Shown piece by piece: positions 18,499 to 27,155 of a DNA stretch of 64,000 nucleotides. The stretch's first letter is position 1, and each line of letters begins with the position of its first letter. The translations under genes and the position numbers were made by a program. The stretch covers positions 62,001 to 126,000 of the forward strand of contig NZ_JANUXR010000006.1 of NCBI RefSeq assembly GCF_024834075.1, written 5' to 3'. Below the pieces are notes generated by a model. It was given only the letters and a program-made list of their open reading frames with translations. It was not told the DNA's origin and did no database searches. Source of the DNA: Corynebacterium sp. HS2168-gen11. GTDB lineage: Bacteria > Actinomycetota > Actinomycetes > Mycobacteriales > Mycobacteriaceae.

Positions 18499-18849
18499 CT
18501 AGCTTAATGCTTCGAGATAAAAATCAAGATCCAACTCAGTCTCTGCGCTTTCCAGCAATTCCAACGCAAGTTCTGTTAAAGATTCGTCACTGGTGCCGAT
18601 GAGTTCTCGAATAAATGGATATTCTTCAATAACATCGGCATCGGAATATGGCGCACCTGCCCAAATTGCCACCACAGTTGCAGCCGCAAGACCAATATAA
18701 AATTCATCATTGCTGGCAGTCTCACTATTGCCTAAGACGACGGCATCACGAATAGCTTCGAGAATATCGTCATGGTCAAGATCAGTAATTTCGGCGAAGA
18801 AATCTGCATTGACCTCTTCAGTGAAAATTTCACGTGCCCATGTCGTCAT
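18499..18849 (-). CDS. DUF4259-domain protein
   Basis: A 116-residue, strongly acidic soluble protein. It has the DUF4259 outline: an N-terminal W-x-x-E-I-F, a central 'LAAATVVAIWAGAP' helix and acidic helices at the end. Function unknown; members are often scattered accessory genes. It sits between manA and tmk, which I remember as close neighbours in related genomes, so it may be an insertion. A 19-base interrupted palindrome lies about 80 bases upstream. Confidence 0.75.
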   Translation of the reverse strand: MTTWAREIFTEEVNADFFAEITDLDHDDILEAIRDAVVLGNSETASNDEFYIGLAAATVVAIWAGAPYSDADVIEEYPFIRELIGTSDESLTELALELLESAETELDLDFYLEALS

Positions 18850-18929
18850 AGCAAGGTATCCTTTATGCCTTTCGTGATGATTCTTGAATCAACAGTTCGC
18901 TACCTCAACTCGATCGCCCTTGTAGAAGT

Positions 18930-18948
18930 GTTCGCTGTACACGAACAT
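18930..18948. promoter_or_regulatory. Interrupted palindrome upstream of the DUF4259 gene
   Basis: TGTTCG and CGAACA flank a seven-base centre (18930-18948). The half-site order is the reverse of an actinobacterial LexA box (CGAAC-N4-GTTCG), so it is not a standard SOS operator. Its position about 80 bases before the DUF4259 start suggests an operator for an unidentified regulator. Confidence 0.4.
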
Positions 18949-19091
18949 ATTGTGTCGAGCGCAACCGCGTATCTGCAGCTTCTTCCTGATTACACTCGTG
19001 GTTCTGCACGCATATGACACTTCCGTGCAGGAATGGAATCAGATGTGATCTTGATTCTACTCTTGAATAGTAGGTTCCGGTGTACGCATTA

Positions 19092-20294
19092 TCACTTGCA
19101 ACAATGCGTCTCACCACAACTTGCCAAAAAGACCTGTCCGGTGCCGTTTAGCGTCAGTTCTGCTGCAGATCCTGCTGGTAACCACAGTGCTTGGGTTGGA
19201 TGCAGTACAACTGTTTCCTGCTCGTGCGTCACCTGCACAGCACCCGCTGTGGCAACCAAAATGCGTGGTCCTGGAATCTCATAGGTCGTTTCTTTGCGAA
19301 CGTCTAGCATTCGCAGCTGAAACTCCTCATTTGGTACCAAAAATTGCGTGTGATTGGCATGTAGTCGTGGGTCGTCTAACGGCTCAAAACTTAAGACCTT
19401 GACGAGTTCAGGCACATCGATATGCTTCGTCGTTAAGCCGCCGCGCAGCACGTTATCAGAATTCGCCATGATTTCCACGCCTAGTCCAGAACAATAGGCA
19501 TGCAAATTTCCTGCATCGAGATACAACGCGTCACCTGGTTGCAACACTATATAGTGCAATAACAAGGCGCCTAGAATCCCAGTATCGCCTGGATAATAGT
19601 GGTTGAGTTCAATAATATTTTCAACCGTTTGCACGATCCATTCCGGATACTCAGCGCTATGCTCCAAAATCTCATGGCATTTTGCTACCAGTTGCTCTAA
19701 TAAGCTCTTGCGAACTGCAGTGGGAATGGTAATCCACGTGGTAAACAGCGCACGAAGTTGTGTGGCTGCGTCCTCGGATTCTGCATCCAGCATTGCAGCA
19801 TAGCGATCCATTTCTGGGGTGGAAAGGGCTGCTAATAACGCGCTGATCTCATGGAGCGGGCGAAATCCTGCCATCGCACGAAACTCTGTTAATGCCACTA
19901 AGAGCTCTGGCTTGTGATTATCGTCGCGATAATTTCGATTCGGTGCGCGCAGATCGATTCCGGCTGCGTTTTCGCGTGCAAATCCGTCTTCGGCTTGTTG
20001 TTTGCTTGGATGTGCTTGTAAGGATAATGGCTGACCTGCCGCTAAAATCTTCAGCAAAAATGGCAGTCGACCCGAAAACCGCTGATTGATCTCACTGCCG
20101 AGGTGGTAGTCAGGATCAGCGGCGATGAGTTGTTCGAGAGTTGTGTCATCCACGTCTGATGGAAGCGCCGGATGTGCGCCATACCACAATTCTGCTTCAG
20201 GATACTCAGAATCCGTAGTTTGGCCACGTAGCTTCGCGATAAGCGAACGGGATCCCCAAGGATAGGCTTGAGTTTTCGGCTGCAAGAAGTACAT
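19092..20294 (-). CDS. manA: Mannose-6-phosphate isomerase, class I
   Basis: A 400-residue type I phosphomannose isomerase, interconverting fructose-6-P and mannose-6-P and feeding GDP-mannose for cell-wall glycans. The metal-site motif QAHPSK is near residue 97 and the 'DNHKPELLVAL' segment follows. The frame is open a further 60 codons upstream, but MYFLQPKTQAYPWGS matches the family N-terminus, so 20294 is chosen even though its ribosome-binding site is weak. It lies 49 bases after the SIS-type gene, in a manB-SIS-manA unit. Confidence 0.92.
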   Translation of the reverse strand: MYFLQPKTQAYPWGSRSLIAKLRGQTTDSEYPEAELWYGAHPALPSDVDDTTLEQLIAADPDYHLGSEINQRFSGRLPFLLKILAAGQPLSLQAHPSKQQAEDGFARENAAGIDLRAPNRNYRDDNHKPELLVALTEFRAMAGFRPLHEISALLAALSTPEMDRYAAMLDAESEDAATQLRALFTTWITIPTAVRKSLLEQLVAKCHEILEHSAEYPEWIVQTVENIIELNHYYPGDTGILGALLLHYIVLQPGDALYLDAGNLHAYCSGLGVEIMANSDNVLRGGLTTKHIDVPELVKVLSFEPLDDPRLHANHTQFLVPNEEFQLRMLDVRKETTYEIPGPRILVATAGAVQVTHEQETVVLHPTQALWLPAGSAAELTLNGTGQVFLASCGETHCCK

Positions 20295-20343
20295 AACGAT
20301 CGTTTCACGTCTCCAAAAAAGAACTCTCAACCAATTCAGCTGG

Positions 20344-21342
20344 TTATTCAGCTGTGAAGAAAGCAGTGGCGGCATACGCACGAACCACCAACCGGAATAT
20401 TCCGGTGATGCCAGGAACTGGCAACGGTTGGAAATATCCAGTCGGCGCCTGTCCTGTGGGCATACACCACACAATGGTTTTTAACGGTAGCAGGCTTTGG
20501 CGTGGGATTTCCAACGCCGCATCAAAATTGTCAGTTAGAGCACTTCGATCATGCAGTTGCACCCATCGTTGCTCATCGGCAGTCAGAGCCGCACTTATCT
20601 TGCCGCGCGTTGCCCATAGCGCTGCAATAAGTTCCGTCAGTGCTGCAGCAGCCTGGGAATGTGCATCGACCACACCGGACTCAGTTGCAAAGGTATGCAG
20701 GATGCGACCATCAACCTCAGCAAGTATCTGAGCTGGATTCAACCATGCTTCTTGTTGCGGATGGCACTGCGCTAATTCTTCATCAACAGCATCTGCCAGC
20801 TGATAGAGTGTCGCGGCAAGTACTTCTGGATCACTGGTACAAACCTGGATCACTGCCCACACGGTTGCCAGCATACGCATCACCGAGCTGCCTTCATGTG
20901 TAGGCAGCTGTGGAATCATCACCGCGTATTCCGCCAGATCGCGAGCAAGTGGAGTTTCAGGCGGCGCCACCACCACAAGTGAAACACCACGCTGGGCACT
21001 GCGCACCAGCTGTTCAATACCAGCGTCACCATAACCGGTATCGCTGAGCACAATCACCAGATCCAGTGCACCAACATAGCTTGGCACAACGGGAGTGATC
21101 ATCACTGGCATTGCCATATCGTGGGATAAAGCAACAGCTAACGCTGCCGCCTTGGCACCGAGATGACTATCCCACACAATAACAATGCTGCGGACAGCCG
21201 TGCCGTGAAAAGCTGCCAGATTCCGGCGATTATCAGCGTGTATGAATTGCTCGGCGATGGCGCGAATATACGCGCCTTCATGAGCAATATCATAAAAGGC
21301 TACCGCCAAGGGATCATAGGCAGTCATAACTTTGGCATCCAC
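20344..21342 (-). CDS. SIS-type phosphosugar isomerase-like protein (Rv3256c/TobH-like)
   Basis: A 332-residue protein between manB and manA. The N-terminal half has alternating strands and helices with SIS features (VIVWDSHLGAKAAALAVAL, VIVLSDTGYGDAG), and the C-terminal half resembles a phosphoglucose/phosphomannose isomerase-like domain. The mycobacterial homologue by position is Rv3256c. Its reaction is unproven, but the operon places it in mannose phosphate metabolism. The start at 21342 lies five bases after the manB stop; an ATG at 21327 is an alternative. Confidence 0.82.
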   Translation of the reverse strand: MDAKVMTAYDPLAVAFYDIAHEGAYIRAIAEQFIHADNRRNLAAFHGTAVRSIVIVWDSHLGAKAAALAVALSHDMAMPVMITPVVPSYVGALDLVIVLSDTGYGDAGIEQLVRSAQRGVSLVVVAPPETPLARDLAEYAVMIPQLPTHEGSSVMRMLATVWAVIQVCTSDPEVLAATLYQLADAVDEELAQCHPQQEAWLNPAQILAEVDGRILHTFATESGVVDAHSQAAAALTELIAALWATRGKISAALTADEQRWVQLHDRSALTDNFDAALEIPRQSLLPLKTIVWCMPTGQAPTGYFQPLPVPGITGIFRLVVRAYAATAFFTAE

Positions 21343-21347
21343 CGTAG

Positions 21348-22724
21348 TTAAGCACGGATAATATTTAAGATTTCTGCAGTTAAGGCATCAACTTCTGCTT
21401 GAGTTGGTGCCTCGACATTCACGCGCAACAGTGGTTCGGTATTCGACGCACGAACATTAAACCAAGCTGCAGAATCCCGCAAGAAGATGGTCATACCATC
21501 AAGCTCATCAATTTGGGCAGTACGATCTGCAAAGGCTGCTTTCACAGCGAGCGTTCGTTCCTGCTGCGCTTGCTTGGACTCCAGCGCAGAATTGATCTCG
21601 CCACTTGCGGCATAGCGGGTATATTCCTGCATCAAGGCGCTCATCGGCTTGTCTTGCGAACCAAGAGCTGCTAACACGTGCATAGCGGCTAAAATGCCGG
21701 AATCGGCATGGAAGAATTCTTGGAAATAGTAATGTGCAGAGTGTTCGCCACCGAACACTGCTTGATGCTCGGCCATTTTCGCCTTAATCAGGGAGTGGCC
21801 GACTCGCGTGCGCACAGCATGCCCACCATGTTCTGCAATAACTTCCGGCACGGTTTGCGAGGTAATAGCATTATGAATAATCGTCGCACCAGGGAATTTT
21901 TCCAAATAACGCTGCGCCACGATCGCAGTAATCGCAGAAGGGCTCACCGGTTGCCCGAGTTCGTCAACCACAAAGCAACGGTCTGCATCGCCGTCGAATG
22001 CAAGTCCGATATCAGCGTGAACTTTTTGGGTAAAGGCTTGTAGATCCACTAAGTTTTTTGGCTCAAGCGGATTGGCTTCATGGTTCGGGAAGGTACCGTC
22101 AAGCTCGAAATACAATGGCTCAATGGTAATTGGCAGTCCGGCGAACACTTCTGGCACAGTATGTCCTGCCATACCGTTTGCCGCATCGACGGCAACTCGC
22201 AACGGGCGAATCTGTTGTAAATCAACCAGCTCGCGCAAAAACGCGCCGTATTCCACGAGGAAATCTTGTTCCCGAATTGTTCCTGGAGTTCCCGCATAGG
22301 CCGGAATGCCGTCGACAAGCATGTCAGTGATCGCAGCCAAGCCAGAATCTTGGCCCACCGGACGTGCGCCGGAGCGACACATCTTAATGCCGTTGTATTG
22401 TGCTGGATTGTGTGAGGCGGTAAACATGGCCCCTGGAATGTTTTGCTGGCCAGAGATGAAATACAGTTGATCTGTCGAAGTGAGGCCAGCGATAATCACA
22501 TCAAGGCCTTGTTCGGTAACACCTGCGGCAAAGGCCTGTGCGAATTCTGGAGAGCTTGGGCGCATATCATAGCCAACGACGACGCTAGTTGCAGCTTCTG
22601 CTCGCATAAGCAAGCCAAAGGCACGCCCAACATCGGTAATAAACGCTGCATCGATATCGGTGCCTACAACGCCACGCACATCATAAGCTTTGATAATCGC
22701 TGCAACAGATTCTCGTGTTCGCAT
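21348..22724 (-). CDS. manB: Phosphomannomutase/phosphoglucomutase
   Basis: A 458-residue alpha-D-phosphohexomutase converting mannose-6-P to mannose-1-P. The catalytic serine lies in FTASHNPAQYNGIK, the magnesium loop is DGDADRCFV, and the C-terminal phosphate-binding loop is RASNTEPLLRV. The ATG at 22724 (MRTRESVAAIIKAYDVRG) has GAAAGG at a good distance and is preferred to the in-frame start at 22745. It heads the manB-SIS-manA unit; manC, 2 kb upstream, uses its product. Confidence 0.95.
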   Translation of the reverse strand: MRTRESVAAIIKAYDVRGVVGTDIDAAFITDVGRAFGLLMRAEAATSVVVGYDMRPSSPEFAQAFAAGVTEQGLDVIIAGLTSTDQLYFISGQQNIPGAMFTASHNPAQYNGIKMCRSGARPVGQDSGLAAITDMLVDGIPAYAGTPGTIREQDFLVEYGAFLRELVDLQQIRPLRVAVDAANGMAGHTVPEVFAGLPITIEPLYFELDGTFPNHEANPLEPKNLVDLQAFTQKVHADIGLAFDGDADRCFVVDELGQPVSPSAITAIVAQRYLEKFPGATIIHNAITSQTVPEVIAEHGGHAVRTRVGHSLIKAKMAEHQAVFGGEHSAHYYFQEFFHADSGILAAMHVLAALGSQDKPMSALMQEYTRYAASGEINSALESKQAQQERTLAVKAAFADRTAQIDELDGMTIFLRDSAAWFNVRASNTEPLLRVNVEAPTQAEVDALTAEILNIIRA

Positions 22725-22811
22725 AATGACCTTTCTCACCAACAACTTTCATCGGATACGTCTCGATAGCTTATCGTTGGTAGCATACCCGCGACAACAA
22801 ACAGTCACGAA

Positions 22812-23225
22812 TTAGTCAGCGGTTTTATTTGGAACAATCGATAAATGCGCACGTCGTGTAGCTTTTTGCGCAGCTTGTTTCGCATGGCGTTTCGCCGGAT
22901 GATTCGGCGCAATTTCAGATTCTGGGTTGCCGTTGAGTTGCGGCTGCCCCAACAGTCCGGAATGAATGCGACCTTGTTCGCGCACGGCTTCTGCTAAAGC
23001 CGTGAGATCTTCTTCGTCCGTATCTTCTGCTTCAACGCGCAACAAATCCCAACCGACAGGTGCAGTAATACTGGTGGCATGTGGATCACAGAGATCCCAC
23101 GCATGTGGATTAGGCTTTTCACTCAATGGGCCAATATAGGCCGTCGACTGGGCATACGCATACGTCAATGTTGCAACGGCAGGACGCACGCAAGTTGGAC
23201 GAGAGCAACGACGAATCTGATTCAC
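22812..23225 (-). CDS. DUF3499-family protein
   Basis: A conserved actinobacterial protein with the signature RRCSRPTCVRPAVATLTYAYAQS near its start, plus a second C/H pair (DLCDPHA), which suggests a zinc ribbon. The tail is basic and probably disordered. A GTG at 23225 gives VNQIRRCSR and 137 residues, close to the usual beginning. The longer frame to 23351 would overlap the divergent gene at 23316 and reads as non-family sequence, so the shorter start is used. No strong ribosome-binding site precedes it. Function unknown. Confidence 0.78.
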   Translation of the reverse strand: MNQIRRCSRPTCVRPAVATLTYAYAQSTAYIGPLSEKPNPHAWDLCDPHATSITAPVGWDLLRVEAEDTDEEDLTALAEAVREQGRIHSGLLGQPQLNGNPESEIAPNHPAKRHAKQAAQKATRRAHLSIVPNKTAD

Positions 23226-23315
23226 AGCAACAAAGTCTAGACTCTTACTTGAGGTTTTTTCGAGTTCGGCGCGCCACGCCCCTTTGAAACGCGAAGAATC
23301 ATTAGTCTTAATGCC

Positions 23316-23783
23316 ATGAATACTCCGAGCAGCAGACAGCGTTCCCGTCATGATCGTGGTGTGCGCGGCCCATTATTACCACAGGCCGTGCCCCGCTTTG
23401 CTTCACGACGCGAACAGTTTGATCACGCTGCTTTAGAAGCATACGCGCCGCTACAACAACGATTTTCCCAGCAGTTACAAACTCTTGATCTGGCAGTCGA
23501 TACGATTCCACGCATGCGAGTGCACGCCGATGCAGTGAATTTTGCCGACGATATTGTGGCCGATGGACCAGTGCCGCTTGGCAGAGTGATATCTGCTGGC
23601 GTGGATCCGCAAGGCCGGCCTACGCGTGCTCGAATTGTACTCTTTCGCATGCCTATTGAGCAGCGCAGCAGCAATACTGCAGAACGCCAGCAACTCTTGG
23701 AGGCGATTCTCGTTCAACTCGTGGCCTTTTATCTCAATATAGAACCGGAAATGATTCAGCCGAATTTCGAACGGTTTTCTTAA
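23316..23783 (+). CDS. Metallopeptidase-family protein without HExxH (Rv3259-like)
   Basis: A 155-residue protein recognisable by RGVRGPLLPQAVPRFASRRE, a mid-part with DTIPRMRVHAD and IVADGPVPLGRVI, and RARIVLFRMPIEQRS. It matches the mycobacterial Rv3259 group, annotated as a zincin-like metallopeptidase family. Where a zincin would carry HExxH this protein has EAILVQLVAFYLNI, so a metal-dependent protease activity is unlikely. It is divergent from the DUF3499 gene, as in related genomes. Confidence 0.8.
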   Translation: MNTPSSRQRSRHDRGVRGPLLPQAVPRFASRREQFDHAALEAYAPLQQRFSQQLQTLDLAVDTIPRMRVHADAVNFADDIVADGPVPLGRVISAGVDPQGRPTRARIVLFRMPIEQRSSNTAERQQLLEAILVQLVAFYLNIEPEMIQPNFERFS

Positions 23784-23823
23784 CACACGCGGTCGAAACT
23801 ACTTGGTTTCTGTGCCGAGATAC

Positions 23824-23854
23824 AACAAAAGGCTTCCCAGATCAGGGAAACCTT
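23824..23854 (-). terminator. Terminator of whiB2
   Basis: The stem AAGGcTTCCC (23829-23838) pairs with GGGAAaCCTT (23845-23854). On the minus strand it runs into TTTTGTTGT. It lies 45 bases after the whiB2 stop. Confidence 0.7.
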
Positions 23855-23898
23855 CGCAGATGGTGGAAATATTTTTCCGAAGATATAAAAGATGCTTC

Positions 23899-24198
23899 TT
23901 ATCCGATATCGCGCTTGAGGCGGCGGCGTTCACGTTCGGAGAGTCCGCCCCAGATGCCGAAACGCTCATCATGTTCTAATGCGTACTCCAAGCATTCGTC
24001 GCGAACGGCACAGGCTTGGCAAATTCGCTTGGCTTCGCGGGTCGAACCGCCTTTTTCAGGGAAGAAGGCTTCTGGATCAGTCTGTGCACAGAGGGCTTGT
24101 TCTTGCCACTCCTGTTCGACTGCGCCAAATAGTTCATCAATTGTGAGCTCTAGGGACGCACGAGTGCGAGGCACAGCATTGCTTGCCATATCTTCCAC
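23899..24198 (-). CDS. whcD: WhiB2/WhmD-type iron-sulfur regulator (WhcD)
   Basis: A WhiB protein of 99 residues. The four cysteines are in ALCAQTD, then I-C-Q-A-C and DECLEYA, followed by the GIWGG turn and a basic end (RERRRLKRD). WhiB2 homologues are required for septation and cell division in mycobacteria and Streptomyces. Start: the frame extends to 24267, but AAGGAG sits six bases before the GTG at 24198, whereas the ATG at 24189 is 15 bases from it. The GTG is therefore preferred. A long regulatory region with a strong inverted repeat lies upstream. Confidence 0.9.
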   Translation of the reverse strand: MEDMASNAVPRTRASLELTIDELFGAVEQEWQEQALCAQTDPEAFFPEKGGSTREAKRICQACAVRDECLEYALEHDERFGIWGGLSERERRRLKRDIG

Positions 24199-24446
24199 GC
24201 TAGTCTCCTTAAAACTCTTAAAATATTTACACTTCTCGCCCAAGCTGCATGAGTGCATCTTTTCCAAGCATTGTTCCTATTTTAAGGGCACTGCTCTCCA
24301 GAGCGAAATTACATAATTGAAATTGAACACGCAAACACAAGATGTCGTCAAGCCCAGACGGAATATTTTTTCACTCAAAAGCCATACAGCCAGTTCACGT
24401 TTCACATCTTTCACATGCGTAACAAAGGTACTCTTGTGTGTGCATG

Positions 24447-24483
24447 TAATGGGGGTACTACATATAGTGGCTACCCCCCATTA
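24447..24483. promoter_or_regulatory. TAATGGGGGTA inverted repeat upstream of whiB2
   Basis: TAATGGGGGTA (24447-24457) faces TACCCCCCATTA (24472-24483) across 14 bases. It belongs to the ATGGGGGTAAT site family seen before whcE and the rhodanese gene. It lies about 250 bases before the whiB2 start, in a 490-base gap that otherwise shows no gene. A RamA-type or other G-stretch regulator is a guess. Confidence 0.45.
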
Positions 24484-24689
24484 TTGACGCAAGTTGCATG
24501 CCTGGGCGTGTCGTTCCCGACTTTCCTCAGACACGCAATTTTGCCACTACACTCCACCTGTTATCCACGATTCACCACGATCTACCCAGCTGCACGCATT
24601 GGAATAGGCTCCGTCGAGAAACACAAATGGGGTGCAACTACGAACATCAGCAGCACAGATCGCGTCGTGAAGCTTTATGTATACGAGCG

Positions 24690-25799
24690 CTAGGCATCTG
24701 AGGAAAAGCGAATGCCACCGTCTGGAATCATGACACCTGGCCAAATGCGCATGCCTTCGGCACATTCACATCGTGCCCCGATATGTGCGCCTTCGCCAAT
24801 GACGGCACCTTTAATACGCGCATTCGCACCGATTTTTGCACCATGCGCAATAATCGAATTCGAAATAATTGCCCCTGGTTCAATCGTGACACCATCAAAG
24901 ACCACCACGCTATCAAGGCGGCAACCTGCACCGACCTCGCTGCCACGGCCAATAACCGTACCGCCCAGTAACAAGGTGCCATCTTTGACCATTGCAGATG
25001 GATCCACTTTGGACTCGCCAGTGGTACCTGCTAATAGCGGCGATGGTGCGATACCGCGAATCAGATCCGCGCTACCTTGCACGAAGTCCTCCGGAGTGCC
25101 CATATCACGCCAGTAGGAATTATCAACGTAGCCGTAAAATTTCCGCCCTTCTTGTAAAAAGCGCGGGAAGATTTCACGCTCGATGCTTACCACACGTCCC
25201 TGTGGAATTTCAGCAATCAGATCTTTACGGAATACGTAGCAACCTGCGTTGATCTGATCAGTTGGTGGATCTTCCGTCTTTTCCAAGAAGTCCAATACAC
25301 GACCGTCTGGATCAGTTGGCACACAGCCAAAAGCACGTGGGTCTGATACACGAACTAAGTGCATGGTCAGATCAGCCTGCTTGGTATGGTGCGCAGTTAA
25401 TAACGCATCAAGATCCATACCACCTAAGACGTCGCCATTGAACACGACGACGGTATCACCGCGAAGTTTGTCATAGACGTTGCGAATACCGCCACCGGTT
25501 CCAAGCGCGGTTTCTTCCACCACATATTCAATTTCGAGGCCGAAGGCTTCACCATTGCCGAAATACTCTTCAAAGACTTCAGCTTGAAATGACGTTCCCA
25601 ACACCACATGGCTAATACCTGCAGCTTGGATACGAGCTAAAAGGTGCTGCAAAAATGGTACGCCAGCAGTTGGCAGCATCGGTTTCGGAGTTGAAACTGT
25701 CAAAGGCCGCAATCGAGTGCCCTTGCCACCGACAAGAATCACGGCATCAGTGGTCTCTCCCCAAGCGTTTGTTGGCGTCATCGTTGCTTCACGTTCCAC
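24690..25799 (-). CDS. manC: Mannose-1-phosphate guanylyltransferase (NDP-sugar pyrophosphorylase)
   Basis: A 369-residue nucleotidyltransferase with a C-terminal left-handed beta-helix. The nucleotide loop GGKGTRLRPLT is near 24-34, the sugar-binding FNGDVLGG near 119, and hexapeptide repeats (VIGRGSEVGAGC, IIAHGAKIGANARI) fill roughly 265-345. By position between whiB2 and wbbL it corresponds to mycobacterial Rv3264c, which makes GDP-mannose. A dTDP-sugar role (rmlA-like naming) cannot be excluded. AGGAG seven bases before the GTG at 25799 favours that start over the ATG at 25781. Confidence 0.9.
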   Translation of the reverse strand: MEREATMTPTNAWGETTDAVILVGGKGTRLRPLTVSTPKPMLPTAGVPFLQHLLARIQAAGISHVVLGTSFQAEVFEEYFGNGEAFGLEIEYVVEETALGTGGGIRNVYDKLRGDTVVVFNGDVLGGMDLDALLTAHHTKQADLTMHLVRVSDPRAFGCVPTDPDGRVLDFLEKTEDPPTDQINAGCYVFRKDLIAEIPQGRVVSIEREIFPRFLQEGRKFYGYVDNSYWRDMGTPEDFVQGSADLIRGIAPSPLLAGTTGESKVDPSAMVKDGTLLLGGTVIGRGSEVGAGCRLDSVVVFDGVTIEPGAIISNSIIAHGAKIGANARIKGAVIGEGAHIGARCECAEGMRIWPGVMIPDGGIRFSSDA

Positions 25800-25920
25800 G
25801 TTCTTGCTCCTGTCGTGGCTGTTGGTATTTCCATATTGTTATTCTTCTACGATCGTGCAGGCAATGTTCAAGCATAATCGTTGTTATCACAGGCAGTGCG
25901 CGCGCCCAAACTGCAGGCGA

Positions 25921-25983
25921 CTTCCAACACGTTGCTGGTGGTTTCCAGCGCAGTGCTGGTGGCTTCCAACATGTCGCTAGCCG
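25921..25983. repeat. Three 21-base tandem repeats
   Basis: Three consecutive 21-base units (25921, 25942, 25963), each beginning YTTCCARC, the first two ending GCTGGTGG. Because 21 is divisible by three, all frames stay open; on the minus strand they would read as a seven-residue WKPPA unit. The 336-base gap between manC and wbbL shows nothing else. Confidence 0.7.
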
Positions 25984-26135
25984 CCCAGGCATCACTGCAC
26001 AGCACTCTCGAGTCAGCATTCTGCTTTCCAGCGTTACCTCACTCAGCATACTCTTGAGCGTTTCCATACTCGCGAGATACTGAGTATCGGCAATCTATGT
26101 GCTTCTGATCGCAACTCTCAAGAGGCGACTGCGCA

Positions 26136-27038
26136 TCACTTTGAGTCGGCATGTTTCTTCGCGAGCTGCACCGCAATCGCAGCCCGTAATTTCAAGCCCA
26201 CCCACAATGCGGCTCGAATCGGTGCTTGATACCAATGCGGATGTCGATCAGCTTGGAAACGATATGCGGATTCATGATGCGCCGGCAACATTTTTTCAGG
26301 CGACTTCCCAGCAGCATGACCAACTTCATGGGTAATCACAGCATCAGGACAATAGACGTTGACATACCCTGCCTTTTGGAAGCGATCACCTAAGTCCACA
26401 TCTTCCATATACATAAAGTAGCGTTCATCGAATCCCCCAATGGCGTCAAACGCATCCCAGCGCACAAGCAAGCACGATCCTGAAAGCCAGCCCGCAGTTC
26501 GTTCTTGATCCATCACGGCATCATCACGATAGGATTTACTCCACGGATTCTGCGGCCAAATTCCTGAGAACAGTGCATGCCCAATGCCATTGACCAATTC
26601 CGGCACTGCCCGTGCTGAAGGGTAAATACTGCCATCAGCCTGCAGAATCATCGGACCAACATCAGCGATATTTTCACCACGGTCATGCCACCGCTGCAAG
26701 CACTCGACCATAGCGTCAATGCTGTTCGGTGTAAACACCACATCGGGGTTTGCGAAAATAAAGTAATCGGGATTGATGACTGCGTCGTCACGCAACTGCG
26801 CCAAAGACGCCACTGCCTTATTAATTGCGCGACCATATCCTAGATTGCCACCGGTTGGAAAGAAGTGCACATGCTCATATTCGGCAGCAGCACGTTGAGG
26901 TGCACCATCGACGGAACCATTATCAGCAAGAATCACATGAGTGCCAACATTGGTTGCAGTATCTAATGACGCGAGGAACTCATCTAAATATTTCCCCGGC
27001 GAGTAGGTTACAGTTACCACAGCTATTGGCTTATTCAT
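26136..27038 (-). CDS. wbbL: Rhamnosyltransferase WbbL (GT2 family)
   Basis: A 300-residue GT-A glycosyltransferase. The nucleotide-binding start VVTVTYSPGKYLDEF, the metal-site region FIFANPDVVF, and the acceptor-side MYMEDVDLGDRF are typical. WbbL adds rhamnose to GlcNAc-PP-decaprenol to build the linker joining arabinogalactan to peptidoglycan. Its assignment rests on neighbouring manC and the divergent lcpA, the arrangement known from mycobacteria and C. glutamicum. The ATG at 27038 starts directly with MNKPIAVVTVTY. Confidence 0.9.
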   Translation of the reverse strand: MNKPIAVVTVTYSPGKYLDEFLASLDTATNVGTHVILADNGSVDGAPQRAAAEYEHVHFFPTGGNLGYGRAINKAVASLAQLRDDAVINPDYFIFANPDVVFTPNSIDAMVECLQRWHDRGENIADVGPMILQADGSIYPSARAVPELVNGIGHALFSGIWPQNPWSKSYRDDAVMDQERTAGWLSGSCLLVRWDAFDAIGGFDERYFMYMEDVDLGDRFQKAGYVNVYCPDAVITHEVGHAAGKSPEKMLPAHHESAYRFQADRHPHWYQAPIRAALWVGLKLRAAIAVQLAKKHADSK

Positions 27039-27155
27039 ATCTTGTAGTCTAGTGGCGCACCGCCTGTGCTTCTCGTAGTCGGCGTGTCGTGTCCGCTAAA
27101 CTCGGGAGACAAAGATAGAAAATATCGGCTTTTGAGAAGATTGGCACCTAGTAAC

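Noticed and set aside
18930..18948. LexA/SOS box
   Set aside because: The half-sites are in the order GTTCG...CGAAC with a seven-base spacer, opposite to the CGAAC-N4-GTTCG consensus.
23226..23351. Longer DUF3499 start
   Set aside because: It would overlap the divergent gene at 23316 and adds sequence unlike the family.
25789..26067. 92-codon minus-strand ORF with WKPPA repeats
   Set aside because: It overlaps the manC start, has no ribosome-binding site and only translates the 21-base tandem repeats.
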